Origin: Acetobacterium bakii
GTDB taxonomy: Bacteria > Bacillota > Clostridia > Eubacteriales > Eubacteriaceae
Assembly (NCBI RefSeq): GCF_001263355.1
Contig: NZ_LGYO01000042.1
Span: 1 to 64,000 of the forward strand
Reading direction: 5' to 3'
DNA: 64,000 nucleotides
Shown here: one piece after another, positions 27,355 through 36,210 of the stretch
Position numbering within the stretch: the first letter of the stretch is position 1
How the letters are laid out: every line of letters starts with the position of its first letter
Made by a program: the position numbers and the translations under genes
The notes under the pieces: model-generated
What the model saw: only the letters and a program-made list of their open reading frames with translations
Told to the model about the DNA's origin: nothing
Database searches by the model: none

Positions 27355-29001
27355 TCAGTTCAATTTTACTTGATTTGCAAATTTATCCGAGATCCCAAAA
27401 TTTACGACGATGAATTCATCACTTTCAAAAATAGAGCCCTTTTTCGGCCACTGAGGCGCATCTTTTGCCAACACATATGCTTTTTCCCGCATATCATAAT
27501 TATCAGCCTTGAAGTCGTAGCCCAGATCTTTAAAAAACTTGTGAGCTTCGGAAACGTTGTTTTCAAAATTCCAGCCGACCGCCCAGTCTAAAAAGCTATC
27601 CCCATTGGTTTCAACAAATTTGTAGGCATATTTGCCTTCGGGGACAATGCCGGTCAGGTTTTCATAAAGAATGCCCGCCAGACTGGTTTTTTCGGCCGAG
27701 GTATACTGGTTAATATTATCCGACAGCTTATAATCACCCAAGAAAACAACCGGTTTTACCAAATCGTAGTTTGACCGTATTTCCATGGCAACCTGGTTAA
27801 CCACATTGACTTCTTCCTGGTACCGCATATAATCAACATAGAACCACTTGTTGATATCATTTAACTGCCAGATAAGTATTATGCACAGCACAACAATCGC
27901 TGCTTTTTTTACGGCTGCTCTGAATTTGCCTTCTTCAACAAACTGCAGCAAAAGCATAAAAACAAAAGCGGTAAAAACACTAAAAACCGTACAAGCCCGG
28001 TATGGCGTTTCAATTCCCTGGATGATGGTCAATGAAAACACGCTCAAAACGCTTCCAAAATATAAAGCCGCAATTGTCATCGACCGATGCTTGAAACCCT
28101 GCCAAAACATCAAAATAAATGTTGCGACCACGGCGAACACGAAAAGGGTAATTGGCAGATAGACCAGCGCATTGTAAAAAAAACTCAAGGTCACACCATC
28201 AATCAGCTTGGGCAGGTTTGCCATGATGCCATGATCCCAATGAATTTCCTTAGACGCATTGGTACTTGTACCAAGATGAAGGATAATCTTTAAGGTCATA
28301 TCGATAAGAAAACGAAAAACGATGCCGAAGATTAACGGGATCACATAGTATAGACCCCGTAAAAATACATCTTTAAAGTTCTGGCTATCATCACTGTATA
28401 AAAACCGCAATATCAATATGGCAAAAATTCCATACAAATAGACAACTGCCAAGGATTCATACAACGATAACGTCAAGGCTATTAAAAAGGCGGTAGCCAG
28501 AAAAGCACCCGGCTGGTGCCGCCTTTTGGTATCGCTTGACAAAATAAATAATATGAAGGATATCAGCGCATAGCCTAGACAGACTTCGAAATTGGAACCC
28601 ATATAAATAAATATTTCGGTAATCAACGGATATGAAACAAAAAAGCATGCGAAAAACAGATACACTATTAATTTTAATTTATTGTCGGAAACCTTCTTGA
28701 ATAATGAACACCACAATACCGCTGCCAAAACCAGGCACAGTACGGCAAGGTAGTCAAGTACGAAGGGCCTGAAGTTATAAATGCCCGTTATTTTATCGAG
28801 CAATACCTGAAAAAACCGTCCCTCTGTCAGCAGCTCGTTCTGCCGGTAATAATAATTCATCGCCGTGTCATCGACACTGATACTGGGATGTGTTAAGGTA
28901 AAGCCGAAACTCATGATGGTTACAATCAATAATGGAATCATAAACCATCTTTTGTTCAGAAAATATTTTACGTTTTCTTTTAATTCTTTTATGCTAATCA
29001 T
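27355..29001 (-). CDS. GtrII-like multi-pass membrane glycosyltransferase-family protein
   Basis: The protein has about 548 residues. Ten or more hydrophobic helices fill residues 15-400, and a soluble C-terminal region of about 150 residues follows. The first outer loop (HPSISVDDTAMNYYYRQNE) has the acidic pair after helix 1 typical of GT-C enzymes, and the whole resembles the glucosyltransferase GtrII family, which adds sugars from lipid carriers to surface polymers. GGAGACC precedes ATG 29001. It stands alone with no other glycan genes nearby. The acceptor is unknown. Confidence 0.75.
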   Translation of the reverse strand: MISIKELKENVKYFLNKRWFMIPLLIVTIMSFGFTLTHPSISVDDTAMNYYYRQNELLTEGRFFQVLLDKITGIYNFRPFVLDYLAVLCLVLAAVLWCSLFKKVSDNKLKLIVYLFFACFFVSYPLITEIFIYMGSNFEVCLGYALISFILFILSSDTKRRHQPGAFLATAFLIALTLSLYESLAVVYLYGIFAILILRFLYSDDSQNFKDVFLRGLYYVIPLIFGIVFRFLIDMTLKIILHLGTSTNASKEIHWDHGIMANLPKLIDGVTLSFFYNALVYLPITLFVFAVVATFILMFWQGFKHRSMTIAALYFGSVLSVFSLTIIQGIETPYRACTVFSVFTAFVFMLLLQFVEEGKFRAAVKKAAIVVLCIILIWQLNDINKWFYVDYMRYQEEVNVVNQVAMEIRSNYDLVKPVVFLGDYKLSDNINQYTSAEKTSLAGILYENLTGIVPEGKYAYKFVETNGDSFLDWAVGWNFENNVSEAHKFFKDLGYDFKADNYDMREKAYVLAKDAPQWPKKGSIFESDEFIVVNFGISDKFANQVKLN

Positions 29002-29261
29002 TGAGGTCTCCATTATATTTATTTTTGCATATTACTATCAAAACTTTGTCAGCCGAAAAATTCAGCTGAACCATTAACCCAACACAATCAGCGGCTCTCA
29101 AAAATAGAAGTTGACAGAAAAATCCACCCAACATCTAATACCGACTAACTAAAATTAGATAAGAAAGGTTCCTTTCACTATAATATACCAAAAAAGTTTC
29201 TCTGAAAAGACCCAGATTACATTTTACAAGCTTTTAACACACTTAAACAGGAATGCGAGGA

Positions 29262-29322
29262 ACCTACGGTGTACGCCTGCTCAGTTGTGCTTTGGTAGCC
29301 CAGGCTGATAATACCGCGAAGG
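29262..29322 (-). pseudogene. remnant of the 3' end of an MFS gene
   Basis: The bases CCTACGGTG, then TGCTCAG and GTGCTTTGGTAGCCCAGGCT match the 3' end of the intact MFS gene at 34100-34165 with a short deletion. The stop codon position is conserved. It is a detached gene tail lying next to a REP-like repeat. Confidence 0.65.
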
Positions 29323-29356
29323 AATATTTTGATTGTCATAATCTAGGGAGATCATG

Positions 29357-29420
29357 AGGACGTTTCGTTTGTCATATGACCGGCTGCTATTTGGTGATAT
29401 GACAGTCAAAAAACGTCCCC
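29357..29420. repeat. REPIN-like inverted repeat, copy 3
   Basis: GGACGTTTCGTTTGTCATAT at the left and ATGACAGTCAAAAAACGTCCCC at the right form the same inverted arms and spacing as copies 1 and 2. It lies directly after the MFS gene remnant. Confidence 0.85.
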
Positions 29421-29445
29421 CTGTCATTAATTATGATCATTGAAT

Positions 29446-29479
29446 AAAGCCCCCGACGGATTTTACTGTCGAGGGCTTT
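29446..29479. terminator. rho-independent terminator-like hairpin
   Basis: AAAGCCCCCGAC pairs with GTCGAGGGCTTT (one mismatch) around a 10-base loop. It has no nearby gene end other than the remnant, so it may belong to a lost gene or serve the minus-strand gene at 29587. Confidence 0.7.
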
Positions 29480-29586
29480 GTGTTGTCGTTTTATAAGAGT
29501 GAATTTAAAGTGAGTGATATAAATTATTTACTCAAAAGCATTAAATGCCGCCAAGCGGACATCTGGAATAAGTTAGAAAAATATGA

Positions 29587-29979
29587 TTATAAATAGCGAG
29601 CAAAATCGGAATAGGATTCCTTGATTTTGGTGTCGCCAAAGTCATTCATGGCTAAACTATAGTTGGATAAAAACAGCTCTTCAAATGCGGAAAGCTTATG
29701 CATACTTTCATCCAGGCTGCCGAAACCCTGGGTATCAATGGTTTCTGGAATCTCTTTATCCTTTGTTTTCGTAATCGGATTAAAATCCATATTAGTCGCG
29801 TAAACGTGGTTTTTAATGTTAATGTCGGACCACAGTTTTTTAAAAAAATTCAGGGAGGTTTTTTGAGATTGTTCGAAGATTGCTTTGAACTGTAAGCAAG
29901 TGAGTTTTTGACTAAGCATTATTATTTTTTTGCCGATGGCCAACATTGGGTAACAGTCATTTATTGTATATTGATTCAT
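29587..29979 (-). CDS. hypothetical protein, 130 residues
   Basis: I do not recognise the family. It is a soluble, helix-rich protein without signal peptide or membrane segment; KTKDKEIPETIDTQGFGSLD is a polar central loop. AGGAG lies 6-7 bases before ATG 29979 and codon use looks ordinary, so it is probably a real gene. It stands alone, divergent from the DHA2 exporter across about 310 bases. Confidence 0.6.
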   Translation of the reverse strand: MNQYTINDCYPMLAIGKKIIMLSQKLTCLQFKAIFEQSQKTSLNFFKKLWSDINIKNHVYATNMDFNPITKTKDKEIPETIDTQGFGSLDESMHKLSAFEELFLSNYSLAMNDFGDTKIKESYSDFARYL

Positions 29980-30169
29980 TTTTTTCTCCTAAATTTTATT
30001 ATTTTCTGCCATACTTCTTTGGCAAGAAGGGTTGATTTCTGTTTTTATGGTGTCTGAATCGATTTGTTGAACTAATAATAACAGATGAATGTGAACATTA
30101 GGTTAACAAAAGATTAAGATTTTCTGAACTTTCAAAGCGACCCGCATTTAAAATGAATTAATCAATAAA

Positions 30170-30262
30170 GCGATTCAATTAGCTTTACTGATATTTATTT
30201 GTTATAATATAAAAGCTGCTTAAGAGGCAGTGATGAACATAACGGCTTTTATAATTCTAAAA
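30170..30262 (+). promoter_or_regulatory. duplicated promoter/leader block, copy 1
   Basis: GCGATTCAATTAGC (30170-30183), TTACTGA, ATTT and TTTGTTATAATAT (-10 TATAAT at 30203-30208), then GTGATGAA and CTTTTATAATT. The same order recurs at 36307-36400 before the alanine dehydrogenase gene. The region 29980-30169 shows nothing else recognisable. Confidence 0.65.
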
Positions 30263-30291
30263 TAAGAATAAGCAAGGAATAACATAAAAAA

Positions 30292-31800
30292 ATGAAAACA
30301 GCAGACAGTAAAAAAAAGATTACCATCGCTTTGATGGTGGCGATGTTTCTGGCGGCAGTGGAAGGGACAGTCATCACCACGGCGGCCTCCACCATTGCAA
30401 AAGATTTAAATGGGTTTGAAAATATCAGTCTGGTTTTTTCAGCCTATTTATTAACCTCGGCAATTTCGACGCCAATCTACGGCAAACTGGCTGATCTCTA
30501 TGGCCGGAAAAATATGATTTCCATTGGGATCATCATCTTTCTGGTTGGGAGCACCCTCTGCGGATTTTCCCGGAGCATGGATATGCTGATCGGCTTTCGA
30601 GCCATTCAGGGTTTGGGTGCCGGAGCGATTTTTACGCTGACCTATACCATTGTGGGCGATATCTTCAGCTTGGCAGAACGCCCCAAAATACAGGGCAGTT
30701 TGGGGACAGTCTGGGGGATTGCCGGTTTGTTGGGACCGCTGCTGGGTGGTGCCTTCATTGATCTGCTTTCCTGGCATTGGATATTCTTTATCAATATTCC
30801 CTTTGGTATCTTATCCATTTTCCTCATTCAGCGTAATCTCAAAGAATCCTTTGAGAAGAAAAAAAACATCATCGATTATGCCGGTATTGTAACCTTATCG
30901 GGAGCCATGCTGGTATTTTTCAATATTTTTCTATCAGCCGAAAGCATGAATTACAGCCGCATTTTCATCGGTGCATCGGTTGCCGGAACCCTATTATTGC
31001 TGGTGGCCTTTTATTTCATTGAAAAAAAGGCCGTAGAGCCCATTGTGCCACTGGAAATTCTGACGAAATTCAATCAAATGGTGAATGGCATCAGCTTTTT
31101 ACTGGCCGCTGTTTTAATCGGCATCGATGTCTATATGCCCATTTACATCCAGAACGTATTGGGCTACAGTCCCACTGTTTCCGGTTTGGCCCTAGTATCC
31201 CTGACCATCACCTGGTTGATTTCCGCCGTGGTATTGGGCAAGATGATCATCACACGCGGGGGGAAAACGGTGACCATCATCGCCAATGCCATTCTACTCC
31301 TGGGGATTCTGCTGCTTCCCACCCTGGGAATGCAAACCCCATTACTTTTAGTAATCCTCTTTGTCGGGGTGATCGGTTTTGGAATGGGGGGAGCTATGAC
31401 TGTTCTGACCATCCTCATCCAGGAATCGGTGGGCTACAGTCAGCGGGGCGCCGCAACCGCGACCAACTCACTGCTTAAGACTTTGGGTCAAACCATTGGG
31501 ATCAGCATCTTCGGATCGGTATTTAATCTGTTCATTGTTCGGTATTTTAATAATAATGGCTTATCAGGTGTCAATCCCAATGATTTGTATGGATCTTCCG
31601 CCCAGGCCATGGTCTTCACCGGGGAACAGGTCAGCCAGTCTTTGAATGCCTCATTGCATGTGCTGTTTATCATCCTTGCAGTACTGGTTTTTATAGCGCT
31701 TTCGCTTTCGGTCATGATGCCCAAAACCAGTCAACCGGTGAAGAAAGAATCTGAAACTGAGGATGAAGCAATCGATAAAATGATCAAAGAAGTGGTTTGA
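30292..31800 (+). CDS. MFS drug:H+ antiporter, DHA2 (14-helix) family
   Basis: The exporter has 502 residues and fourteen predicted helices, as in EmrB/QacA. Motif D1-like LAAVEGTVITTAASTIAKDL is in helix 1, motif A is GKLADLYGRKNMISIG (loop 2-3), motif C-like GIAGLLGPLLGGAFID in helix 5. The acidic C-terminal tail is cytoplasmic. AAGGAATAACAT precedes the ATG. It carries its own promoter block shared with the alanine dehydrogenase gene. Multidrug efflux is the family expectation; the substrate is unknown. Confidence 0.9.
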   Translation: MKTADSKKKITIALMVAMFLAAVEGTVITTAASTIAKDLNGFENISLVFSAYLLTSAISTPIYGKLADLYGRKNMISIGIIIFLVGSTLCGFSRSMDMLIGFRAIQGLGAGAIFTLTYTIVGDIFSLAERPKIQGSLGTVWGIAGLLGPLLGGAFIDLLSWHWIFFINIPFGILSIFLIQRNLKESFEKKKNIIDYAGIVTLSGAMLVFFNIFLSAESMNYSRIFIGASVAGTLLLLVAFYFIEKKAVEPIVPLEILTKFNQMVNGISFLLAAVLIGIDVYMPIYIQNVLGYSPTVSGLALVSLTITWLISAVVLGKMIITRGGKTVTIIANAILLLGILLLPTLGMQTPLLLVILFVGVIGFGMGGAMTVLTILIQESVGYSQRGAATATNSLLKTLGQTIGISIFGSVFNLFIVRYFNNNGLSGVNPNDLYGSSAQAMVFTGEQVSQSLNASLHVLFIILAVLVFIALSLSVMMPKTSQPVKKESETEDEAIDKMIKEVV

Positions 31801-31801
31801 T

Positions 31802-32110
31802 TCATCTTTTGACGTCAGAAACTATGGCTATACCAAACTCAATGTCTTTATTCGCGAAGGATTTCTCAAAATTCACATCGAAGAACGGGACGGATCATTC
31901 TTTGTAAAAAAAGCTAAGCTTAGTGCAGGCGACTACGCGGTATTTGAGCTTGAGCATACGGCGAAAGCCATTGCGACGGCATGGGGTGAAATCTTTATGG
32001 AACTCGGCAGACAGGGCTATAAGATGGATGCTTCGCGGCCAATTTTGGAAAGATATGCAAATAAAATGGTTAAAAACCGTAAGTGTGAAATCTGTGTGCC
32101 GGTAGGCTGA
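31802..32110 (+). pseudogene. chimeric remnant: LOTUS-domain piece joined in frame to a GyrI-like tail
   Basis: A single open frame without a start runs to TGA 32108. Its first 38 codons (SSFDVRNYGYTKLNVFIRE, then IEERDGSFFVKK) match the first LOTUS domain of the NYN protein at 41120-41230. The rest (LSAGDYAVFELEHTAKAIATA and on to CEICVPVG) reads like the end of a GyrI-like/AraC effector-binding domain. No ribosome site or intact domain is present, so it looks like two gene pieces fused by deletion. Confidence 0.65.
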
Positions 32111-32180
32111 TCAAAATATTTTAGAGAAAGAGGAAAAAGCTAATGATGAAAGTTGTTGAATTCCATCGAAGAGGCATAAA

Positions 32181-32708
32181 ATGAAAAGCATACTATTGGT
32201 CATCGACTATCAGAAGGATTTCGTGGATGGGGCTCTGGGATTTCAGCAGGCGGCGGTTCTGGAAGCAGCCATTGCCCGAAAAATCGGAGCGTATCGAAAA
32301 AGAGGGGATGAGGTCGCGTTTACCTTTGACACCCATAAAGAGGATTATCTGACTACCCGGGAGGGCAGCAACCTTCCCATACCTCACTGCATCAAAGGCA
32401 CTGAAGGCTGGGATCTGTATGGTAAAATTGCCGACCTGTGCCTTGAAACCGATAAACGCTTTGAAAAGGTCACCTTCGGGTCCATGGAACTGGCAGATTA
32501 TCTGCGCATGAATCAGTATGACCGCATCGAGCTGGTGGGTGTTGTCTCTAACATCTGCGTCCTTTCCAATGCCGTGCTGGCAAAGGCTGCCTTGCCGGAA
32601 GCCGATATCGTTGTTGACGCTTCAGGTGTGGCCAGCAACGATGATCGGCTAAACCGGGCAGCTTTGGATGTCATGGAAAGCCTTCACATTAAAATCACAA
32701 ACAGGTAA
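32181..32708 (+). CDS. isochorismatase-family cysteine hydrolase
   Basis: The enzyme has 175 residues. The catalytic triad is visible: Asp9 in LLVIDYQKDFVDG, Lys in the DKRFEKVTFGS region (about 92-97) and Cys126 in GVVSNICVLSNAV, followed by the family cis-peptide region. The short length and FDTHKEDY motif suggest a nicotinamidase-like amidase, but the metal-binding residues cannot be confirmed by eye. The ribosome site is weak (GAAGAGG, 8 bases). It stands between gene remnants and the REP-transposase region; a detached copy of its 3' end lies at 46221-46261. Confidence 0.85.
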   Translation: MKSILLVIDYQKDFVDGALGFQQAAVLEAAIARKIGAYRKRGDEVAFTFDTHKEDYLTTREGSNLPIPHCIKGTEGWDLYGKIADLCLETDKRFEKVTFGSMELADYLRMNQYDRIELVGVVSNICVLSNAVLAKAALPEADIVVDASGVASNDDRLNRAALDVMESLHIKITNR

Positions 32709-32737
32709 CAATTTTTATAAATAAATTGGTATGACAA

Positions 32738-32759
32738 GGGGACGTTTTTGTTTGTCATG
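32738..32759 (+). repeat. REP-like single arm upstream of the transposase gene
   Basis: GGGGACGTTTTTGTTTGTCATG matches the left arm of the REPIN-like family. It lies 48 bases before the transposase start, with TATGACAA just ahead of it. Confidence 0.75.
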
Positions 32760-32806
32760 CCATCAAAAGTGTAGTATATTGAAAAAATAACAGGAGGTAA
32801 ACTCAG

Positions 32807-33244
32807 TTGTGGCAAGAAAGTGCAACCGGAATTTACCATGTGATGCTAAAAGGTCTGGATGGACGCAATATATTTTTGGATGATTCGGATCGATCAATTT
32901 TTATGGAAAAGCTGAATAAAGCCAGAGAAACTGGCGGGTTTCAATTGTTCGCCTATTGTCTCATGGATAACCATGTTCATTTGCTGCTCAAAGAAGGGGA
33001 AGAGCTGGGTACCAGCATCAAGCGGATTAAGATCGGATATGTTCAGTTGCACAACCATAAATACGGACGAAACGGCCATCTTTTTCAGAATCGTTTCAAC
33101 AGTGAATCAGTAGAGGATGAGCAGTATCTGATGACGGTAATTCGCTACATTCACCGAAATCCCTTAAAAGCCGGAATGGTTACCCGATTAAATAAATACA
33201 ATCTGAGAAAGAAAACCAGGATGAATGTCTGGAGATCCCATTAA
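32807..33244 (+). CDS. REP-associated HUH transposase (RAYT/TnpA-REP), C-terminally truncated
   Basis: This is a Y1-type single-strand transposase of 145 residues. SATGIYHVMLKGLDGRNIF is the family N-terminus. DNHVHLLLKE carries the HUH metal-binding pair (His56, His58). VQLHNHKYGRNGHLFQNRF and VIRYIHRNPLKAGMV follow, with the catalytic Tyr expected in the helix before HNHKYG. Intact relatives continue into a tryptophan-rich end (WSSY) and are longer. Here the frame runs into unrelated residues after LNKYNLRKKT and joins the damaged gene A, so it is a 3'-truncated copy. AGGAGG precedes TTG 32807. Activity is doubtful. Confidence 0.85.
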   Translation: MWQESATGIYHVMLKGLDGRNIFLDDSDRSIFMEKLNKARETGGFQLFAYCLMDNHVHLLLKEGEELGTSIKRIKIGYVQLHNHKYGRNGHLFQNRFNSESVEDEQYLMTVIRYIHRNPLKAGMVTRLNKYNLRKKTRMNVWRSH

Positions 33245-33246
33245 AA

Positions 33247-33575
33247 ACCAGAATGTGAAAAGATACAGCCGAAATTTGCGCAGGGGACTTCTCATCACAC
33301 GCTTCTCAAGAACAGAAATAAAGGCAATGTATATTTCAAAGGCACTACTGACAGAGCACTGTGAGATTATGCGATATTCTAAAGAAGAAATGATCGATGC
33401 GCTTAAACCGGTATTATCGGTGATAAGCAAGTGTGAGACCGGACAACGAAAACACCAAATGGATGCGCCACAATACAAGCGCTTTCGGAAGATAATTGAT
33501 GCAATGACTATTGCTAAATCGTTAATTATAGATGAAATTAGTAAAAGGGATGGTTTATATGGCAACAATGGTTAA
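33247..33575 (+). pseudogene. gene A of duplicated module, copy 1: truncated and frameshifted
   Basis: DNA from 33258 aligns with 55302 onward in copy 2. The first 23 codons or so are replaced by the transposase end. An extra A in ACAGAAATAAAGG (copy 2 has ACAGAATAAAGG) shifts the frame near 33318. After the shift the protein matches copy 2 closely (IKAMYISKALLTE, DALKPVLSVISKCETGQRKH). A 116-codon frame from ATG 33225 is open but uses the wrong frame for its first 30 residues. Confidence 0.8.
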
Positions 33576-34035
33576 AATCAAAATAAAAGATAATGTTGAA
33601 TTGCGGGAAAAACTTGACCGGATTTATGAAGATACGTCACAGCTTGAATTGGCTCATTGGGCGTTGAATCTGACAAAGCATATTTTCTCACTTATTGACT
33701 ACGATTATGAAAGTGAATCAATTATTGTTGATGGCTTTACTGCTAACGAAATGTGGCAACAGGGTAAAGCAAGGATGCATGATGTCAGGCAGGCAGGATT
33801 TAAGGTTCACCAGTTAGCGAAAGCATCTAGTGATGTCATTTTTCAAGCGGCCCTTCGGGTTGCAGGTCAAGCAATAGGAACCGGTCATATGCGAGAACAT
33901 GCAATGGTTGCTTCCGATTATGCGATTAAAGTGGTTAATCTAAAATTCCCAGATAATATCTCCGCTGTTAAAACTGAGCGCGAGTGGCAGATCAGAACAA
34001 TGTTATCAGCTGATTTGAGGAAAGCGAAGATTTGA
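33559..34035 (+). CDS. Imm-5-like putative immunity protein (gene B, intact copy)
   Basis: The protein has 158 residues and is soluble and helical. An N-terminal KIKIKDNVELREKLDRIYED, then SQLELAHWALNLTKHIFSLID, and a C-terminal half with ARMHDVRQAGFKVHQLAK, ALRVAGQAIGTGHMREHAM and ASDYAIKVVNLK. The last part resembles the putative immunity protein family (Imm-5), where AGQAxxTxHxxxHA is typical. ATG 33559 follows AAAAGGGATGG and overlaps the 3' end of gene A. The homologue at 55605 has a stop codon in the middle. No toxin is adjacent, so an immunity role is only a family label. Confidence 0.75.
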   Translation: MATMVKIKIKDNVELREKLDRIYEDTSQLELAHWALNLTKHIFSLIDYDYESESIIVDGFTANEMWQQGKARMHDVRQAGFKVHQLAKASSDVIFQAALRVAGQAIGTGHMREHAMVASDYAIKVVNLKFPDNISAVKTEREWQIRTMLSADLRKAKI

Positions 34036-34074
34036 CAGGGTACAAGTATTAAGCATATGATTGTGGGGATAAGT

Positions 34075-34097
34075 CGGGGGAACGTTTCGTTGGTCAG
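34075..34097 (+). repeat. REP-like single arm closing the copy 1 region
   Basis: CGGGGGAACGTTTCGTTGGTCAG is a slightly diverged left arm. With 32738-32759 it brackets the transposase and the gene A/B pair, and it abuts the stop of the next MFS gene. Confidence 0.65.
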
Positions 34098-34100
34098 TAC

Positions 34101-35312
34101 CTACGGTGCGCGGTTTAACTTAACATGCTCAGGTGCGCTTTGGTAGCCCAGGCTAATGATGCCGCAAATGACCAGCATAAAAGAAGACAACATAAACACC
34201 GGAATCAACGAGAGTTGTTCGATTAAAACACCGGACAATGCGGTACCGATTAGAATTCCACCAATCAGCAGCGGTGTGATCATGCCGTTGATTCTTCCGA
34301 TATAATCTTCCTGAACATTTTTAATCAATGGCACACTGATCGCGACTTGAACAAAAGCGATAATTAAACCGGATAAAAAATATAGGGCCGCTGTAACAAC
34401 CACAACTGTGGATAGGGCTTCAGCTGCTGTGACAGCTGCAAATGCGATCATGCCAAAAAACAATATGATGCTGGTTCTGTATTTGCTGACAATTGACATG
34501 GATATAATTGCACCCGTAAGAAGCCCGACACCAGACAGCGAATAAAACCATTGGAGACTTTCACTTTCGATACCCAATCTATCCGTCAGGATAAAAATGG
34601 TCAGCGGTTGAATCAGACCTTGGGCAAAGCCGAACAAGCCTAACACTGAACAGAGTACCGTCAATCCTTTATCATTACTGATATAGACCAGGCCCTCTTT
34701 CATTTGGCATAATAGGCTTGGCTTTATATAATCAGCGTTTCTGGAGCTTGCCGGCAATAGAAATTGTATCAGCGAGGCACATAAAAACAGAATGGCGATG
34801 ATTGTAAGCGAGAATGTAATACCGATGCCTTTATAAAGCAATGTGCCAATTATAGGTCCAATTATAAGGTAGAGTGATTGCAGCCCTTGAGACAGTGAAA
34901 TCGCAGGTGTTATAAGCTTTTCATCAATGTTTCGTTTGAACATAATGACCGAAGAAGGGACTGAAAACTGGCTTACCATTGAAGAGACCAGCGTTGCGGC
35001 AAATACTGTTTGCCATAAACCCTGATTGATTAACAAAAGAATAACGACTACCGAGAGACTGCTTAAGAAGTCCCCGGCAATCATGGTTCTCTTTGGATTC
35101 CACTTATCTGCGAGGGTACCGCCCACATAGGAAAACACAAATATTGGCAGATATTCAAAAATTGTAATCAATGATATGGCAATGGGATTGGCATTTGTTT
35201 TTTCAATGACAAAGAATAGCACCGCCATATTTCGGATCCAGATGCATAGCTGTTGTATCGCGTCGGTAGTCATAATAATTCTAAATACTTTGTTTTGAAA
35301 TAATTCTTTCAT
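34101..35312 (-). CDS. MFS transporter (MefA/EntS-like), divergent from a TetR regulator
   Basis: The transporter has 403 residues and twelve predicted helices. The N-terminal MKELFQNKVFRIIMTTDAIQ and FSYVGGTLADKWNPKRTMIAGD (motif A) fit the MFS_3 branch with macrolide (MefA-like) and siderophore exporters. AGGAAGTTCTAA precedes the start. The TetR gene is divergent across 119 bases, a standard efflux-repressor arrangement. A copy of this gene's 3' end lies detached at 29262-29322. The substrate is unknown. Confidence 0.87.
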   Translation of the reverse strand: MKELFQNKVFRIIMTTDAIQQLCIWIRNMAVLFFVIEKTNANPIAISLITIFEYLPIFVFSYVGGTLADKWNPKRTMIAGDFLSSLSVVVILLLINQGLWQTVFAATLVSSMVSQFSVPSSVIMFKRNIDEKLITPAISLSQGLQSLYLIIGPIIGTLLYKGIGITFSLTIIAILFLCASLIQFLLPASSRNADYIKPSLLCQMKEGLVYISNDKGLTVLCSVLGLFGFAQGLIQPLTIFILTDRLGIESESLQWFYSLSGVGLLTGAIISMSIVSKYRTSIILFFGMIAFAAVTAAEALSTVVVVTAALYFLSGLIIAFVQVAISVPLIKNVQEDYIGRINGMITPLLIGGILIGTALSGVLIEQLSLIPVFMLSSFMLVICGIISLGYQSAPEHVKLNRAP

Positions 35313-35431
35313 TTAGAACTTCCTTTCTTTATTGAGTGTATATTATTGGGGTTTCTGTTATAATTGTTTTTTAGGGAGTTGAAAATCATGAAGAGAAAGG
35401 ACCCACAAAGAGGGTCTTTACGGAGGGCATT

Positions 35432-36031
35432 GTGTCAAGAAACCGACTACCAGCCAATGAAGCTAAAGCATTAATTTTATCCCATGCTCGCTCGTTATTC
35501 ATAGACAAGGGCTATGACAGAGCCACAATGGACGACCTTTGTGAATTAACATCCATGAGCAAAGGTAATATCTATCATCACTTTAAAAACAAAGAGGATA
35601 TTTACCTTCAGCTTCTCACCCTACACATTGAACAACTGACCCACAGCTGGCATAGTCCAGAAGTACAATCGATGTCTCCAACGGAGCAGTTGATAGCACT
35701 TGCTGATCACTACGGACGAGATTGTGAAAACCCCTTACTCAGTTCAGCCATAGAATTCGCCAATACCCTCACAAATGACTCCGATGTTTTACCGGTGATA
35801 ATGGAGCTGTTTGAGGTAATATCGAATGCTGTTAAAGAGATCGTGAAGAGCGGAGTTGATCAACAAAGCTTTAAAGGCACAGATGTTGAATCAATGAGTT
35901 TTGCCGTCATGTCGATGTTATCAGGCGCCACCCAGCTTTGCTTAACCATGCCTCATTTAAGCGGTGACGAATATGCTGCCTTGCATGTCAATGCGATCAA
36001 ACTGCTTTTATCCGGGATCGCCACCGAATGA
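35432..36031 (+). CDS. TetR/AcrR family regulator
   Basis: The regulator has 199 residues. The helix-turn-helix is at about 25-60 (ATMDDLCELTSMSKGNIYHHF, then KNKEDIY). The C-terminal ligand-binding half is divergent. The start is GTG 35432 behind GGAGGG. It probably represses the divergent MFS gene. The 40-base palindrome at 36171-36210, 140 bases after its stop, is a second likely binding site. Confidence 0.87.
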   Translation: MSRNRLPANEAKALILSHARSLFIDKGYDRATMDDLCELTSMSKGNIYHHFKNKEDIYLQLLTLHIEQLTHSWHSPEVQSMSPTEQLIALADHYGRDCENPLLSSAIEFANTLTNDSDVLPVIMELFEVISNAVKEIVKSGVDQQSFKGTDVESMSFAVMSMLSGATQLCLTMPHLSGDEYAALHVNAIKLLLSGIATE

Positions 36032-36072
36032 GCGATGCTATGCATCATACTATAAAGTAATAGTGATCCGTA

Positions 36073-36099
36073 AAAGCCTTCAAATATTTGAGGGCTTTT
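36073..36099. terminator. bidirectional terminator
   Basis: AAAGCCTTCAAA pairs with TTTGAGGGCTTT (one mismatch) with almost no loop. It serves the TetR gene on plus and the 13-codon frame at 36105-36146 on minus. Confidence 0.75.
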
Positions 36100-36104
36100 A
36101 TTTA

Positions 36105-36146
36105 TCAACCGAGCATGCATGCTGGATCACAGACATGCTTTTCCAT
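36105..36146 (-). CDS. 13-codon minigene behind a full promoter and ribosome site
   Basis: ATG 36146 encodes 13 residues, MEKHVCDPACMLG, then TGA. AAAGGAGG lies 5 bases before the ATG, the promoter at 36206-36233 and palindrome at 36171-36210 precede it, and a terminator follows at once. It could be a leader peptide, a tiny Cys-rich protein or the stump of a deleted TetR-controlled gene. The signals are unusually complete for a stump. Confidence 0.4.
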   Translation of the reverse strand: MEKHVCDPACMLG

Positions 36147-36170
36147 GGAAACCTCCTTTCATCGGGAAAG

Positions 36171-36210
36171 ATAATAGCCTTACCGACTAAGTAGTCGGTA
36201 AGGCTATTAT
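36171..36210. promoter_or_regulatory. 40-base near-perfect palindromic operator
   Basis: ATAATAGCCTTACCGACTA and its reverse complement flank two central bases (AG), so 38 of 40 positions pair. The inner TTACCGACTAAGTAGTCGGTAA fits a TetR-family operator. It overlaps the -10 element and start of the minus-strand promoter. Confidence 0.75.

Noticed and set aside
33225-33575. 116-codon frame as an intact gene A
   Set aside because: Its first 30 residues are in the wrong frame relative to copy 2 because of an extra A; only the later part is true gene A.
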